Origin: Paulinella micropora
Taxonomy: Eukaryota > Cercozoa > Imbricatea > Euglyphida
Reading direction: 5' to 3'
Assembly: GCA_009731375.1 (NCBI GenBank)
Contig: BJOX01000163.1
Span: forward strand, 367,251 to 426,461
Length of the DNA: 59,211 nt
Positions 10,317 through 18,928 of the stretch are shown in pieces. Numbering within the stretch: position 1 is the first letter of the stretch; the number at the start of each line of letters is the position of its first letter. A program made the position numbers and the translations under genes. The notes under the pieces were generated by a model that did no database searches, was not told the DNA's origin, and was given only the letters and a program-made list of their open reading frames with translations.

Positions 10317-10544
10317 TTATTTATCAAAAAAAAATTCTATCTCTATTGACATTTTTTTTATATATTCAAAGTCCTTATCCTTAAATAATTCTTCGGTTAG
10401 TTGTGCGTGATTTGTCTTCAAATATTTGTAAAACTGGTCAATATTGACACCGCAGGGGATTTGTTCTTTATGTTGTCGTCTTCGTCGTGAGTTAATATTT
10501 TGTATCAATGTAAATAGTATATCTAAATTTTGTATAAAAGTCAT
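10317..10544 (-). CDS. Small conserved hypothetical protein
   Basis: 75 residues (MTFIQNLDILFTLIQNINSRRRRQHKEQ...), with a basic RRRR centre, predicted helical, no recognised domain. Conserved in unit B (43627-43875), where it is slightly longer. It lies just downstream of the penton gene on the same strand, so it may be co-transcribed. Confidence 0.6.
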   Translation of the reverse strand: MTFIQNLDILFTLIQNINSRRRRQHKEQIPCGVNIDQFYKYLKTNHAQLTEELFKDKDFEYIKKMSIEIEFFFDK

Positions 10545-10569
10545 TATATTTTATAGTTTTTCTTTTTTA

Positions 10570-11367
10570 TTACGCATGATACGCCTTGAGAAGAATACTA
10601 ACCTCAAAGTTCAAAGGAACCTCCAAAACTTCACCGCCAGCATTTCTAATAACGATATCAATCGATCTTAAACTTTTTGTTGTATTAAATGGCACATAAT
10701 CAGCAACATCATTAGAACTCTCAAAGTAGCACTGGACTCCATAGGGTTTATCTAAATTACATTTACCAACGACAGAGAAATTACCATTTGCTTCAACTAA
10801 ACCAGACTGATTTAATGCACGACTATGAACATAAACGGCCGTTTCACCGATTAAATTCACGATAGATTGCATAGTGCTACTCGCCGCGGCCGAAATATCG
10901 GCAGTTAGTCCTATCTTGTCTCTAATCGTGCTATTATCGTAATCAAAAGCATACGTATCACCAGTGAATGCGAAATTCAATTTATTAACGGAGTTCAAAG
11001 TTATAACTACGGAGTCGGGGGCAATTGCTGAATTAATCGCAGTTTGAAGAGCGGTAATAAATGTATCAATGGTGTATTGATTTTCTGTTACGATTGCCGT
11101 TTTTGTAGCAGATCCCGTTGTTTTAATCAATGTGAGAGTGTTGGCATAACTCGGTATGTTTGGGAAAACATTTGGAATAGAGATACTCTTTACGACATAA
11201 GCACTGATTATATCAATATTACGACCAGTTGCTGGTAAATCAACAACGAAACGGCCATTGTGAGTAGAAGCGGATTTTGATTCTGTTTTGTCGCTTGAGG
11301 AGACACGAAGGAGGAAATTTTTGCGGGTTCTCTTTTCGTCTTCAAGATTGCTTATTGTAAAGGACAT
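10570..11367 (-). CDS. Penton / minor capsid protein (single jelly roll)
   Basis: 265 residues with the pattern of Polinton and PLV minor capsid proteins: an N-terminal strand set (NGRFVVDLPATGRNIDIISAYVVKSISIPNVFPNI), a YTIDTFITALQTAIN helix, an ETAVYVHSRAL strand and a C-terminal LRSIDIVIRNAGGEVLEVPLNFEVSILLK. It would form the fivefold vertices of the capsid built by the neighbouring major capsid gene. Unit B has a close, intact homologue. A TATA-like run (TATAATATATAG) lies directly before the ATG. Confidence 0.85.
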   Translation of the reverse strand: MSFTISNLEDEKRTRKNFLLRVSSSDKTESKSASTHNGRFVVDLPATGRNIDIISAYVVKSISIPNVFPNIPSYANTLTLIKTTGSATKTAIVTENQYTIDTFITALQTAINSAIAPDSVVITLNSVNKLNFAFTGDTYAFDYDNSTIRDKIGLTADISAAASSTMQSIVNLIGETAVYVHSRALNQSGLVEANGNFSVVGKCNLDKPYGVQCYFESSNDVADYVPFNTTKSLRSIDIVIRNAGGEVLEVPLNFEVSILLKAYHA

Positions 11368-11461
11368 TGCTATATATTATAAAATAATATATTTTAATTT
11401 TTAATTTTTTAAAATCTTTTTTTGACTACACATACTAAGAGAGATTTTGAATAAATAAGGG
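11368..11461. promoter_or_regulatory. Intergenic spacer with isolated telomere-arm motif
   Basis: ACTAAGAGAGATTTTGA at about 11433-11449 matches the conserved core of the telomere arms (GCACAYTAAGAGAGATTTWGACGAAA). The unit B spacer at the same place lacks it. It could be a solo binding site or a relic of recombination. Confidence 0.4.
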
Positions 11462-12874
11462 CTACTGCTTAACAACACATCTACTGGGATAGATAGACGC
11501 GACTTTAACATATTTCAACCAAGCGGTGATGGCGCGATCTGTGTTATAATCGGCCGCATAACGAAGAGTGACTTCCGCAGTTCGTGAGTTATTAACCGCA
11601 AGACCAGATGCTCCAATGTGTGGCGATTGATTGAGTGTCTGGATAATGGTAGCAAATCCTGAGTTAGATGTAAGTCCTGTTTTATCTGAAGTAGAATAAT
11701 ACTTGCGAAAGTTTTCAAGAGAAACAGATGAAGACATGTAAGCATCGCGAATGCCCATAGTCGCTTGAAGATTGTTAATATACAATTCGGCACATCCTCG
11801 TTGAACGGCGGCCAGAGTATCGGTGCTTCCTCCAAGTTCCATCTTTTGTTGTGGAGCATACCAATCACCAATACGACACTGATACTGCTTATAATTCATT
11901 TGAGCAGTTCCAAGGTTATCAATACCAGCATTGTCAGCGAGCACATTTTGAGTTACGATATACAAGCACTGAGCGCGAGCAACGGCCTTATTCACTTGAA
12001 GATTGAAATCATCGGAAGTGCCCGGATTAGCCTTTTGATTGTAATATGTTTCATAAGTGTATGGAAGCCCATCCTTGCTTCCCATCTGTTCCATAATATT
12101 TCTCTGGACGGCGGGAGCAAGAGAAAATGTCTCCAACATTACAACTGGATTTGATACGGTGTAAGTCAAAGCAGAACCATCAAACCCAGTAGAAACCTTA
12201 CCATCAGTGCTTCCGATAATGGCAAATGCTTCCTGAGGTGGTGCAAATGTCAAACGAAGCCTCATACCACTAATGAGAGAGGGAGGAATGAGAGTTTCTT
12301 CATTAAACACCCCCGAAAAGTAATGGAGAGGAATACAAACTTTTAAGTATTGACCAGTGCCAACGACTGTAGGAGTATTAATAGCAAAATCAGTAACCGA
12401 AGTATCGGTAATATTAGCATTAACTTCAACATTCTCTCGTTGTCCCGCCATCTGTGCCTGTCGGCGATAATCAAAAGGATAATGCCACGGGAGAGTATTT
12501 CGCACCAGTTTATTCAAATCTTCAATTCGTTCAAGTTCGCTACCGTCCTTACTTTCCAACAAAAATCTTTCAAAAATAGCAGTCGCGGGAGTGTTTTGAA
12601 AACCAATCGCGCAGTTATTCCCTGCGGTCGTAACCAACCCGTCGGCCTTGACATCAAATGTTAAATAACAATTCTTTCCATAAACAAAATCAGTGCTTGC
12701 CTGTAATGTAAAAATCATTTCAGTCCCAGACGAACTGGTGTAAGTCTGCTGGTCAGAGAAGTTCTTCTTAAAGATACTTCCCTGTTCAGTGAGTGCTAGA
12801 TTTGCTGGCAACTCATGTCTGAGGTTGTTGAGGGTCATCAACTCCTCAGTATTTTTAGAATCCTTTCCTTCCAT
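11462..12874 (-). CDS. MCP: Major capsid protein (double jelly roll)
   Basis: 470 residues, intact. Conserved PLV capsid features: an N-terminal segment ending in IFKKNFSDQQ, strands FTLQASTDFVYGKNCYLTF, a central ISGMRLRLTFAP, the second barrel (NPVVMLETFSLAPAVQ...) and a C-terminal ITAWLKYVKVASIYPS. A shared virion-gene strand runs with the penton, ATPase and PLA2 genes. About 470 residues is on the short side for PLV capsid proteins. The unit B homologue is clearly diverged in the surface-loop region (around 12180-12420), suggesting exposed-loop variation. Confidence 0.85.
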   Translation of the reverse strand: MEGKDSKNTEELMTLNNLRHELPANLALTEQGSIFKKNFSDQQTYTSSSGTEMIFTLQASTDFVYGKNCYLTFDVKADGLVTTAGNNCAIGFQNTPATAIFERFLLESKDGSELERIEDLNKLVRNTLPWHYPFDYRRQAQMAGQRENVEVNANITDTSVTDFAINTPTVVGTGQYLKVCIPLHYFSGVFNEETLIPPSLISGMRLRLTFAPPQEAFAIIGSTDGKVSTGFDGSALTYTVSNPVVMLETFSLAPAVQRNIMEQMGSKDGLPYTYETYYNQKANPGTSDDFNLQVNKAVARAQCLYIVTQNVLADNAGIDNLGTAQMNYKQYQCRIGDWYAPQQKMELGGSTDTLAAVQRGCAELYINNLQATMGIRDAYMSSSVSLENFRKYYSTSDKTGLTSNSGFATIIQTLNQSPHIGASGLAVNNSRTAEVTLRYAADYNTDRAITAWLKYVKVASIYPSRCVVKQ

Positions 12875-12957
12875 TTTTTTTTGTTGTGGTTGTAGGATAG
12901 TAAAATTCGCAATGTTCCTATAATAAAAAAATAATAATAGAATTTAAAAATAATTAA

Positions 12958-13326
12958 TTATTCACTTGAAACGGATTGTCTAATAATATCAACTGATTTT
13001 TGTATATTGTCAAGTCTCGCATCTTGTGGTGAAGTCAATTGAAACTCTCTTGCCTCAGCATTTTGAACCGCTTTCTTTATATAAGCCAAACTGCTAACAG
13101 CAGTGTCCAAATCAACAACATCCGCATTTTCTTTGTTATCAGAAATGTCAGTTAATGTGTTTTGAATGGTGCTCTTCTCATGTGAGACAAGGTCGCCAAA
13201 TTCAGTAAATGGTTGATTAACTAATGGGGCACCATGACTACTCCACAATTCAAACTGATTCAATTGAAATCCATCACTCGCGGGTCTGTTTCCTTCGTTG
13301 AGTTTATTAATAAACTCATTAGACAA
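12958..13326 (-). CDS. Conserved hypothetical virion-cluster protein
   Basis: 122 residues from ATG 13326 (MSNEFINKLNEGNRP...). A conserved centre reads FQLNQFELWSSHGAPLVNQP and the C-terminus is helical. Unit B's version begins 12 codons earlier with ATG; here that codon reads ACG, so unit A has lost the original start or uses the internal ATG. It lies between the MCP and the Pro-rich protein on the same strand. Function unknown; a minor virion component is likely from context. Confidence 0.6.
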   Translation of the reverse strand: MSNEFINKLNEGNRPASDGFQLNQFELWSSHGAPLVNQPFTEFGDLVSHEKSTIQNTLTDISDNKENADVVDLDTAVSSLAYIKKAVQNAEAREFQLTSPQDARLDNIQKSVDIIRQSVSSE

Positions 13327-13393
13327 TCTATTGGAGGCATGTGTGTTTTTAATCGTTATATAAAATAATAATTATTTTGTCAATTAGCATTAA

Positions 13394-13975
13394 TTATTTT
13401 TTTTTCATAATTTGTAAATTCTTGTAAGTAATTTTTTCCTCTTTCATTTTCTTCAAATCCGCTATGGCTTGATTTACATCAATGTCATTAGTTTGAGCAA
13501 CTTCTTTGGTTGGTGGTGGAGTTTCCTTAGAAGCATCTTCTATTGCTTCTATCTTACTTGCTGGTGTTGTGGTAGTTTGTTTTGGCACAGAAACAGGAGT
13601 GGGATTAACAGATTTTGGTAGGGATTGTTCAACCTTAGGCGCTGGAGACATTTCAACAGGTTTTGCGTTTGGTTCGGGAGATGAATTATTTGCTGATGCT
13701 ATGTCTGGCGCCTTTCGTTTCAATGCTTCGTCTGGCACTTGGTCTGGTTGCCCGCTGGCAATAGGTTGTTCGTTTTTCTTACTTACTTTGCTTACTTTTG
13801 GCTTTAATTGACACTTAATCTTACCACTCTTAATATCCTCTTCTATCTTCCTTACTGCTAAGTATTCGGGCGATCCCTTACGAATGGTTACGAATTTTCC
13901 TTGTGCATTTTGTTTATGCCAAAGTGCGATTGCCTGATGATAGCAAGTTTTGTATAATTTAGTTGATTCCGTCAT
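13394..13975 (-). CDS. Basic N-terminus plus Pro/Lys-rich tail, hypothetical
   Basis: 193 residues. An ordered N-terminal ~70 residues (CYHQAIALWHKQNAQGKFVTIRKGSPEY...) is followed by a disordered Pro/Ser/Lys linker and a short C-terminal helix (VNQAIADLKKMKEEKITYKNL). Conserved in unit B. The layout suggests a minor virion or DNA-binding core protein, but no family is recognised. A TATA-like run precedes the ATG. Confidence 0.6.
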   Translation of the reverse strand: MTESTKLYKTCYHQAIALWHKQNAQGKFVTIRKGSPEYLAVRKIEEDIKSGKIKCQLKPKVSKVSKKNEQPIASGQPDQVPDEALKRKAPDIASANNSSPEPNAKPVEMSPAPKVEQSLPKSVNPTPVSVPKQTTTTPASKIEAIEDASKETPPPTKEVAQTNDIDVNQAIADLKKMKEEKITYKNLQIMKKK

Positions 13976-14015
13976 GTCATATATTATGGCAAAAAAAAAA
14001 CCATTTAATTTAATT

Positions 14016-14918
14016 TTACAAGTTCGTCATATCTCTATCCTTATTAAGCCGTAATATGGTAGAGAAATTCTTTCTAAACTGGGTTGTTCTATCACTAGCA
14101 GTATTATTAATTGCCAGAAACGAATAAGGTTCTGCCGTAGCATATTTAACCATATTGTAAAATTCCTTTTTAGTGAGAAAAGGACTTTCATATTCATCTG
14201 CCAGTCTGTCAAGTTCGCTTCTCCTTACTCCATTAAAAATAATCATCCAATGGCAATTAATTCTTATTCTTCGTGGGAGTTGTGTATAACTCTGAGTTGC
14301 TACCCAGACTGACACTTTAGCATGTGTTGAAGCGAAAAACAACTCGGTAAGCACTTCTGATTTGAGAAAAGTTTTACTCTGTGCTATGTCATCTAATAAC
14401 AATAATATTTTTGGTGCTTTCTTAAAACCTTTCGTCTTAATCAGTTCTTTTTGTTTAGTTAATATTTCTCTCATTAACTCAGGCCTATCTTCTTTGATTA
14501 TGTCTTCTTTTTTTAACTTGAGAGTGTCTTCTAAAATCGGGCACGGACTTAAGCAAAAGACGACTATTCTATCATAAAAACCTTTCAACATGTTCTTTTT
14601 GGCGAGTAGATTACAAATCATAACTGATTTGCCTCCGCCAGTGCTCGCACATATAACCATAGTCCCCATTGCTGGCAATATTCCTTCTTTTTGAATAGGG
14701 AGCAATTCAACACTATCTCTTTGTGTTTTAATTGGTTGTATTTCCAAGTCATTGTGAAATTTGGGCGGTTTTTTGCTATCTAACTCTGTTATTACTGGCC
14801 TGTCAATAGTAAATTCCTCGTGTGCTTTTTCTATGTTGGTTTTCTCCAGATTCTGCTTCAAAAGTGTTTTTCGTGGCAACTTGTTTGCTATTAATCCTTT
14901 ATGTATAGATTTAGGCAT
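14016..14918 (-). CDS. A32-like genome-packaging ATPase (FtsK/HerA fold)
   Basis: 300 residues. Walker A ASTGGGKS (91-98), Walker B ILLLLDD (171-177), sensor/arginine region VATQSYTQLPRRIR (206-219) and a C-terminal LDRLADEYESPFLTKKEFY typical of viral packaging ATPases. It pumps genomic DNA into the preformed capsid. Unit B keeps the whole ATPase core (47363-48109) nearly unchanged. Confidence 0.9.
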   Translation of the reverse strand: MPKSIHKGLIANKLPRKTLLKQNLEKTNIEKAHEEFTIDRPVITELDSKKPPKFHNDLEIQPIKTQRDSVELLPIQKEGILPAMGTMVICASTGGGKSVMICNLLAKKNMLKGFYDRIVVFCLSPCPILEDTLKLKKEDIIKEDRPELMREILTKQKELIKTKGFKKAPKILLLLDDIAQSKTFLKSEVLTELFFASTHAKVSVWVATQSYTQLPRRIRINCHWMIIFNGVRRSELDRLADEYESPFLTKKEFYNMVKYATAEPYSFLAINNTASDRTTQFRKNFSTILRLNKDRDMTNL

Positions 14919-14929
14919 GTCTCACTATA

Positions 14930-15388
14930 TTATGGGTTTTGAAAATAGTTTGGATTGTATCTATAATTATCATATTCGGCACCAAAGGGTTGGGGTGGTG
15001 AAGCATAATTATAGAAATAAGGAGAGTAAGGACTACCAAAAGCGTAATTACTTGGAGGATTGACGAGCGGTTTAAAATCCTTTCTTTCTGGACGAGTTTG
15101 AACTTGTCGCGGGATTTCGGCAGAGAAGTTTCTAGTTAGTTTTCGTTTCATTTTTGGAAACTCTCTTTTTTCATTCATTCTGGTCTGAATGACTGCTCTA
15201 TTGTATTTATTCAACATAAAGTGATTATTTGTGTTGCCATAAAGTGTGTTGTCTAGTGATTCAAAATCATTCTTGGTCTCTAGCACACGATCGTGTCTTT
15301 GTTCGTTGCCTTTAATAAGTGGGTTTGTTTGTGAAGTGCCGATACCTCCATTTTGGTCGCTTGGCATTAGAAAAAGAATAAGTGCCAT
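14930..15388 (-). CDS. Tyr/Pro-rich small virion-cluster protein
   Basis: 152 residues from ATG 15388, or 145 from the ATG at 15367. The C-terminal 50 residues are rich in Tyr, Pro, Asn and Phe (FGSPYSPYFYNYASPPQPFG). The start overlaps the PLA2 stop by one base (TAATG), implying coupled translation or one transcript. The unit B copy falls in the gap 48110-48874. No family recognised. Confidence 0.5.
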   Translation of the reverse strand: MALILFLMPSDQNGGIGTSQTNPLIKGNEQRHDRVLETKNDFESLDNTLYGNTNNHFMLNKYNRAVIQTRMNEKREFPKMKRKLTRNFSAEIPRQVQTRPERKDFKPLVNPPSNYAFGSPYSPYFYNYASPPQPFGAEYDNYRYNPNYFQNP

Positions 15389-17745
15389 TAAATCTTCTCT
15401 TTCATCGGCGGAGATTTCCCCATAAGTTTATCAACCAATTTATCAATGCTTCTCATGCTATCAACCATTTGGGCATTAGTTGTAGCATTATCTGGGTCTT
15501 CTTTTAAATCATTCTGTGGAGGTTGAACAGGTTCCTCTACAAATGCTGTTGTCTGTGGTGCTGGTATTGGTTTTGGTTCAGGTGTTGGCTGAGTTTGTGC
15601 TGGCTGAGTTTGTGGTGGCATGTTTTGTGGTACTGGTGTTGCTTGCGGTGGATTAGTTTTTTCAACTTGACTATCTTTTAACTCTAACTCTTCCAATTGC
15701 TTCATTTGGTCTTGAGTTAATTTACCCCGCATTTCTTCGTAAATTCTCTTATCCAAAATATCATCTGCATCTGCTACATCTGACATACTAGCACCTTGAT
15801 TTAGTGCTTGTTTGATGGCCTCTTCCCATCCAACTTTTGGATCGTCATAATTGGAAAGTTTAATTTTCTTTCCAGTTTTCTCTTTCAACGATTTAACAAA
15901 TCCCTTTAAGTGCCTCGTTTGGGCGCCTTTATCATCAAGTATGAGCAAGTTATTGCCCAGTCCAATAGTATCTGCTACTACCATGTTGTCTGAGTATGCG
16001 ATCGGGACTTCAACGCTAAGATTTATATCTTTTTCTATATTTGGTGGAATATCTTTTGTGCTCTGCGTATTTATTTTTTCTATAAAATTATTAATTGTAG
16101 TTTCATTTGCTGGTGCGATAAGAGAATATCCTTTCACACCATCGGCTGTTTCTTGTGATTTAACCATTTTATTAAAACCATCAACGAGTTCCGCATATTG
16201 TTTATTAAATGTAGCAGGATTTACTACTTTATTTACTTTAAATGTTGCATCCTTGTCAAAACTGCCCACATTTTTCATGATACCAATCATGGACATCATT
16301 GCTTTATCTACATCGCCTATAAATCCGTTATACTTCGCATCTGGAGGAGTGGTTTTGATAGTTTTCCAAAACTTCATTGCATCCCAAAAAGATACTCCGC
16401 CACGTGCCCTCCCCTGTGCTTCCAAGGCCATTCTAGATATATCCGCTTTTGAAAACATTGAGTTGTAATTGTCAAAAATACTCTTGGCAACTTCGGCCGT
16501 AGCCAATCCATTACTCGTTAGATAATCACTCATATTGGTAATTCTTTCAAAGTATCGTTTATCGGCAAAGTCTTGGACATTCTTGTCGCCAGACGCATAC
16601 AATAAATCATGTTCGAAAGCAACTAAGTCCAAAGCATCTGCTGGGAAAATGTAAGGAAATTTGCCACGAGTTCTATCTTCTAATTGAAGACGGCTTTCCA
16701 CTCGTGTGCCCCCGCCATTATAATTACTTCCCTCAGTATGAATTCGTTCTTCTTCCAACTTAATGAGAGCATCTGGTTGAGCAGACCGTGTTCTATATAT
16801 TTCTTTAAGTGCTTTTCCAAGACCGAGAACCGTCATAGTCTCTACGCCTGTTTTAAATGCGCCCCACGCATTTAAAGACATTATTCCAGTGGCTAATCTG
16901 CTCGCATATTCTCTTAATACATAATCACCTATTCTTTGCTGTCCGCTTGCGATTAAACGAGGATTAGGCGGAGGCAAACCCTCTGGCACTTCATTTCTTG
17001 CTAGTGCCAGCAAAAAGGTATTGAGAGCATCTGCTCTTCTTCTTCCAAGTAATCCAACATTCATTACACGTAGTTGTGGATTGTTGGCAATTAATCTCAA
17101 TATCTGCCCCCACGCTAGCCTTCTCACACCATATCGCCCAACACCTGTAGCAAGGTCAAGTAATCTATTAAGTCTGGGACTCATAATTATCTCTTGAATG
17201 CTTCTAATAATAGCATCAACAAATCTTTCTACACTTCGGGGGTCATCGCCTATTCGTGGCACAAGCATCTTGTGTTCGTCGCCTATCTGTGCTTCTATTA
17301 AAGCATCATCTGGGTATTTTCTCTCCCACTCTTCTCGGTTTTCTTTCCATTCCTTATAATCCTGCTCCGCTTGCTTTCTATCCTCTCTTCGTATTACGCG
17401 AGTTTTGTCCGCTTTGCCTTTGTTTTTCATATATGTTAAACCCTTATCGGTTAATCGTTTTAAGTCTTCTTCTTTATATTCTTGTTTTACCAATTGTGCT
17501 ATATCACGCTTCATTTGCTGGATATTGTCTTCTATGTGCATTATATCATATTTATCGGCAGCCATTGCTAATTTTCGCATTTCAATCATTTGTTCATTCA
17601 TGGGGGCAGTTCCATGTTTTCTTTCAAATTCTTTCATATCAATGCCGTCATCTTGGAGGTGCGCTTTCAGTTCATCGTAATTCATGTTTGCATAAATACT
17701 TTGCTTATTGTCCAACGCACTAATCTTATCTTTTAAATCCTCCAT
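15388..17745 (-). CDS. Large virion protein with parvovirus-type phospholipase A2 domain
   Basis: 785 residues. The N-terminal third is charged and helical. A PLA2 domain spans ~340-400 with a calcium loop YNGGG (342-346), a catalytic EHDLLY (His379, Asp380, Tyr383) and a following ADKRY Asp. The middle is alpha-rich, and a Pro/Gln-rich tail (~690-750) is followed by a short helix. In parvoviruses this fold breaches the endosomal membrane; a similar entry role is inferred here. In unit B the frame extends 60 codons upstream, to 51244. Here that extension is conserved but carries a TGA about ten codons before the MEDLK start, so MEDLK (17745) may be the true start or the extension has been lost. 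Confidence 0.75.
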   Translation of the reverse strand: MEDLKDKISALDNKQSIYANMNYDELKAHLQDDGIDMKEFERKHGTAPMNEQMIEMRKLAMAADKYDIMHIEDNIQQMKRDIAQLVKQEYKEEDLKRLTDKGLTYMKNKGKADKTRVIRREDRKQAEQDYKEWKENREEWERKYPDDALIEAQIGDEHKMLVPRIGDDPRSVERFVDAIIRSIQEIIMSPRLNRLLDLATGVGRYGVRRLAWGQILRLIANNPQLRVMNVGLLGRRRADALNTFLLALARNEVPEGLPPPNPRLIASGQQRIGDYVLREYASRLATGIMSLNAWGAFKTGVETMTVLGLGKALKEIYRTRSAQPDALIKLEEERIHTEGSNYNGGGTRVESRLQLEDRTRGKFPYIFPADALDLVAFEHDLLYASGDKNVQDFADKRYFERITNMSDYLTSNGLATAEVAKSIFDNYNSMFSKADISRMALEAQGRARGGVSFWDAMKFWKTIKTTPPDAKYNGFIGDVDKAMMSMIGIMKNVGSFDKDATFKVNKVVNPATFNKQYAELVDGFNKMVKSQETADGVKGYSLIAPANETTINNFIEKINTQSTKDIPPNIEKDINLSVEVPIAYSDNMVVADTIGLGNNLLILDDKGAQTRHLKGFVKSLKEKTGKKIKLSNYDDPKVGWEEAIKQALNQGASMSDVADADDILDKRIYEEMRGKLTQDQMKQLEELELKDSQVEKTNPPQATPVPQNMPPQTQPAQTQPTPEPKPIPAPQTTAFVEEPVQPPQNDLKEDPDNATTNAQMVDSMRSIDKLVDKLMGKSPPMKEKI

Positions 17746-17896
17746 AGTATTACCCCTTCTTGTTCAAGTATCCAACAATCTATCCGCTCTAAGCCTCTCG
17801 CGGGCTTGACTATTGATACCTTCATTAACTTGTTCAGTCCAATCAGCATCTGTGTCTTCCAATAAATACTTATGTTCGCGTCTAATTTCGTTGTAA

Positions 17897-18129
17897 NNNN
17901 NNNNNNNNNNNNNNNNNNNNNNNNNNNNNNNNNNNNNNNNNNNNNNNNNNNNNNNNNNNNNNNNNNNNNNNNNNNNNNNNNNNNNNNNNNNNNNNNNNNN
18001 NNNNNNNNNNNNNNNNNNNNNNNNNNNNNNNNNNNNNNNNNNNNNNNNNNNNNNNNNNNNNNNNNNNNNNNNNNNNNNNNNNNNNNNNNNNNNNNNNNNN
18101 NNNNNNNNNNNNNNNNNNNNNNNNNNNNN
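17897..18129. other. Assembly gap (233 N)
   Basis: By comparison with unit B it should hold the N-terminus of the PLA2 protein and the small divergent gene that ends at 18138. Confidence 0.9.
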
Positions 18130-18145
18130 GGGAGTTAAGTATATA

Positions 18146-18406
18146 ATGGGGCTACGAGAGAAAGCCTTGTCATTAGGCGCGACAGACTTCGGCGAGAGTA
18201 AAGTGAAAGGAAAAAAGTATTATGTCGTCTATAACGGCCGTCGCATCAACTTTGGCGCATCTGGTTATTCAGATTATACCAAACATCAAGACGAAGACAG
18301 ACGGGAAAGTTATCGTGCCAGACATCAAGCAATTAAAACAAAGGATGGAAAGCCCGCATATTTAAACAAAAATCAACCCGCATATTGGGCTTATCACTTG
18401 CTTTGA
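18146..18406 (+). CDS. Small conserved viral protein (DUF5754-like)
   Basis: 86 residues with the pattern KGKKYYVVYNGRRINFGASG, DYTKHQDEDRRESY.ARH and PAYWAYHLL. I recognise it as a small family seen across large and mid-size DNA viruses (DUF5754-like, name from memory); function unknown. Unit B's copy (51501-51764) differs at very few residues, showing strong conservation. It starts after the TATA-like run GTATATA. Confidence 0.65.
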   Translation: MGLREKALSLGATDFGESKVKGKKYYVVYNGRRINFGASGYSDYTKHQDEDRRESYRARHQAIKTKDGKPAYLNKNQPAYWAYHLL

Positions 18407-18428
18407 TAAATCATTAATCTTGTAATAT

Positions 18429-18677
18429 ATGTTATTAATATTGCTATTCGTGCGTTCTGCTATATCGCGGACTGCCTGCGACTTTTATAGCAGAGTTAAT
18501 AATTCAAAAAAGGATTGTTGCAAGTGGTGTATTCAACAAGGGATAGAAACAAAGTTCAAATGTATTTACAAACCAATGTCAGACTGGTGTATTGGATGGG
18601 ATGATGCCCTGCCTTTAATGTGTGCGGGTGATAATAGATGGTATATGACACATATGTATGAATGTAATGATATTTAA
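18429..18677 (+). CDS. Small secreted Cys-rich protein
   Basis: 82 residues. A hydrophobic signal peptide (MLLILLFVRSAIS) precedes eight cysteines and a conserved C-terminal block (DALPLMC.GDNRWYMTHMYEC). Unit B's homologue has seven of the cysteines and a diverged middle. Probably exported or lumenal with disulfides; a virion-surface or host-interaction role is inferred. Confidence 0.6.
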   Translation: MLLILLFVRSAISRTACDFYSRVNNSKKDCCKWCIQQGIETKFKCIYKPMSDWCIGWDDALPLMCAGDNRWYMTHMYECNDI

Positions 18678-18698
18678 TCCAACCACTCCATCCATGGT

Positions 18699-18899
18699 TC
18701 AGAATGAGTAATCGGTTCTGATTTTTTTTTCCGACATTATACACAGCAAACAATATTTCTGTTTATTCATGTGAACACATATTTCATTATTGATATTCTT
18801 TTTTTTGCGACACGAATCGCATTCCTTACACAATTTCCATTTTTTGCCCACCAAAAATATGGGAGGATAGAAGATTTTACACGAATGGCAATACTTCAT
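18699..18899 (-). CDS. Small multi-Cys zinc-binding protein, unit A only
   Basis: 66 residues with CHSC, CKECDSC and YCLLC pairs spaced for one or two zinc sites. In unit B the flanking genes are two bases apart, so this gene is an insertion or loss difference between the viruses. No family recognised. Confidence 0.5.
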   Translation of the reverse strand: MKYCHSCKIFYPPIFLVGKKWKLCKECDSCRKKKNINNEICVHMNKQKYCLLCIMSEKKIRTDYSF

Positions 18900-18928
18900 T
18901 ATATTAACAATTAGTTTATTATCTTAAT

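Noticed and set aside
15851-17723. Plus-strand open frames opposite the PLA2 gene, some with hydrophobic stretches
   Set aside because: Antisense of a conserved gene; the hydrophobicity comes from reading Lys/Glu codons in reverse.
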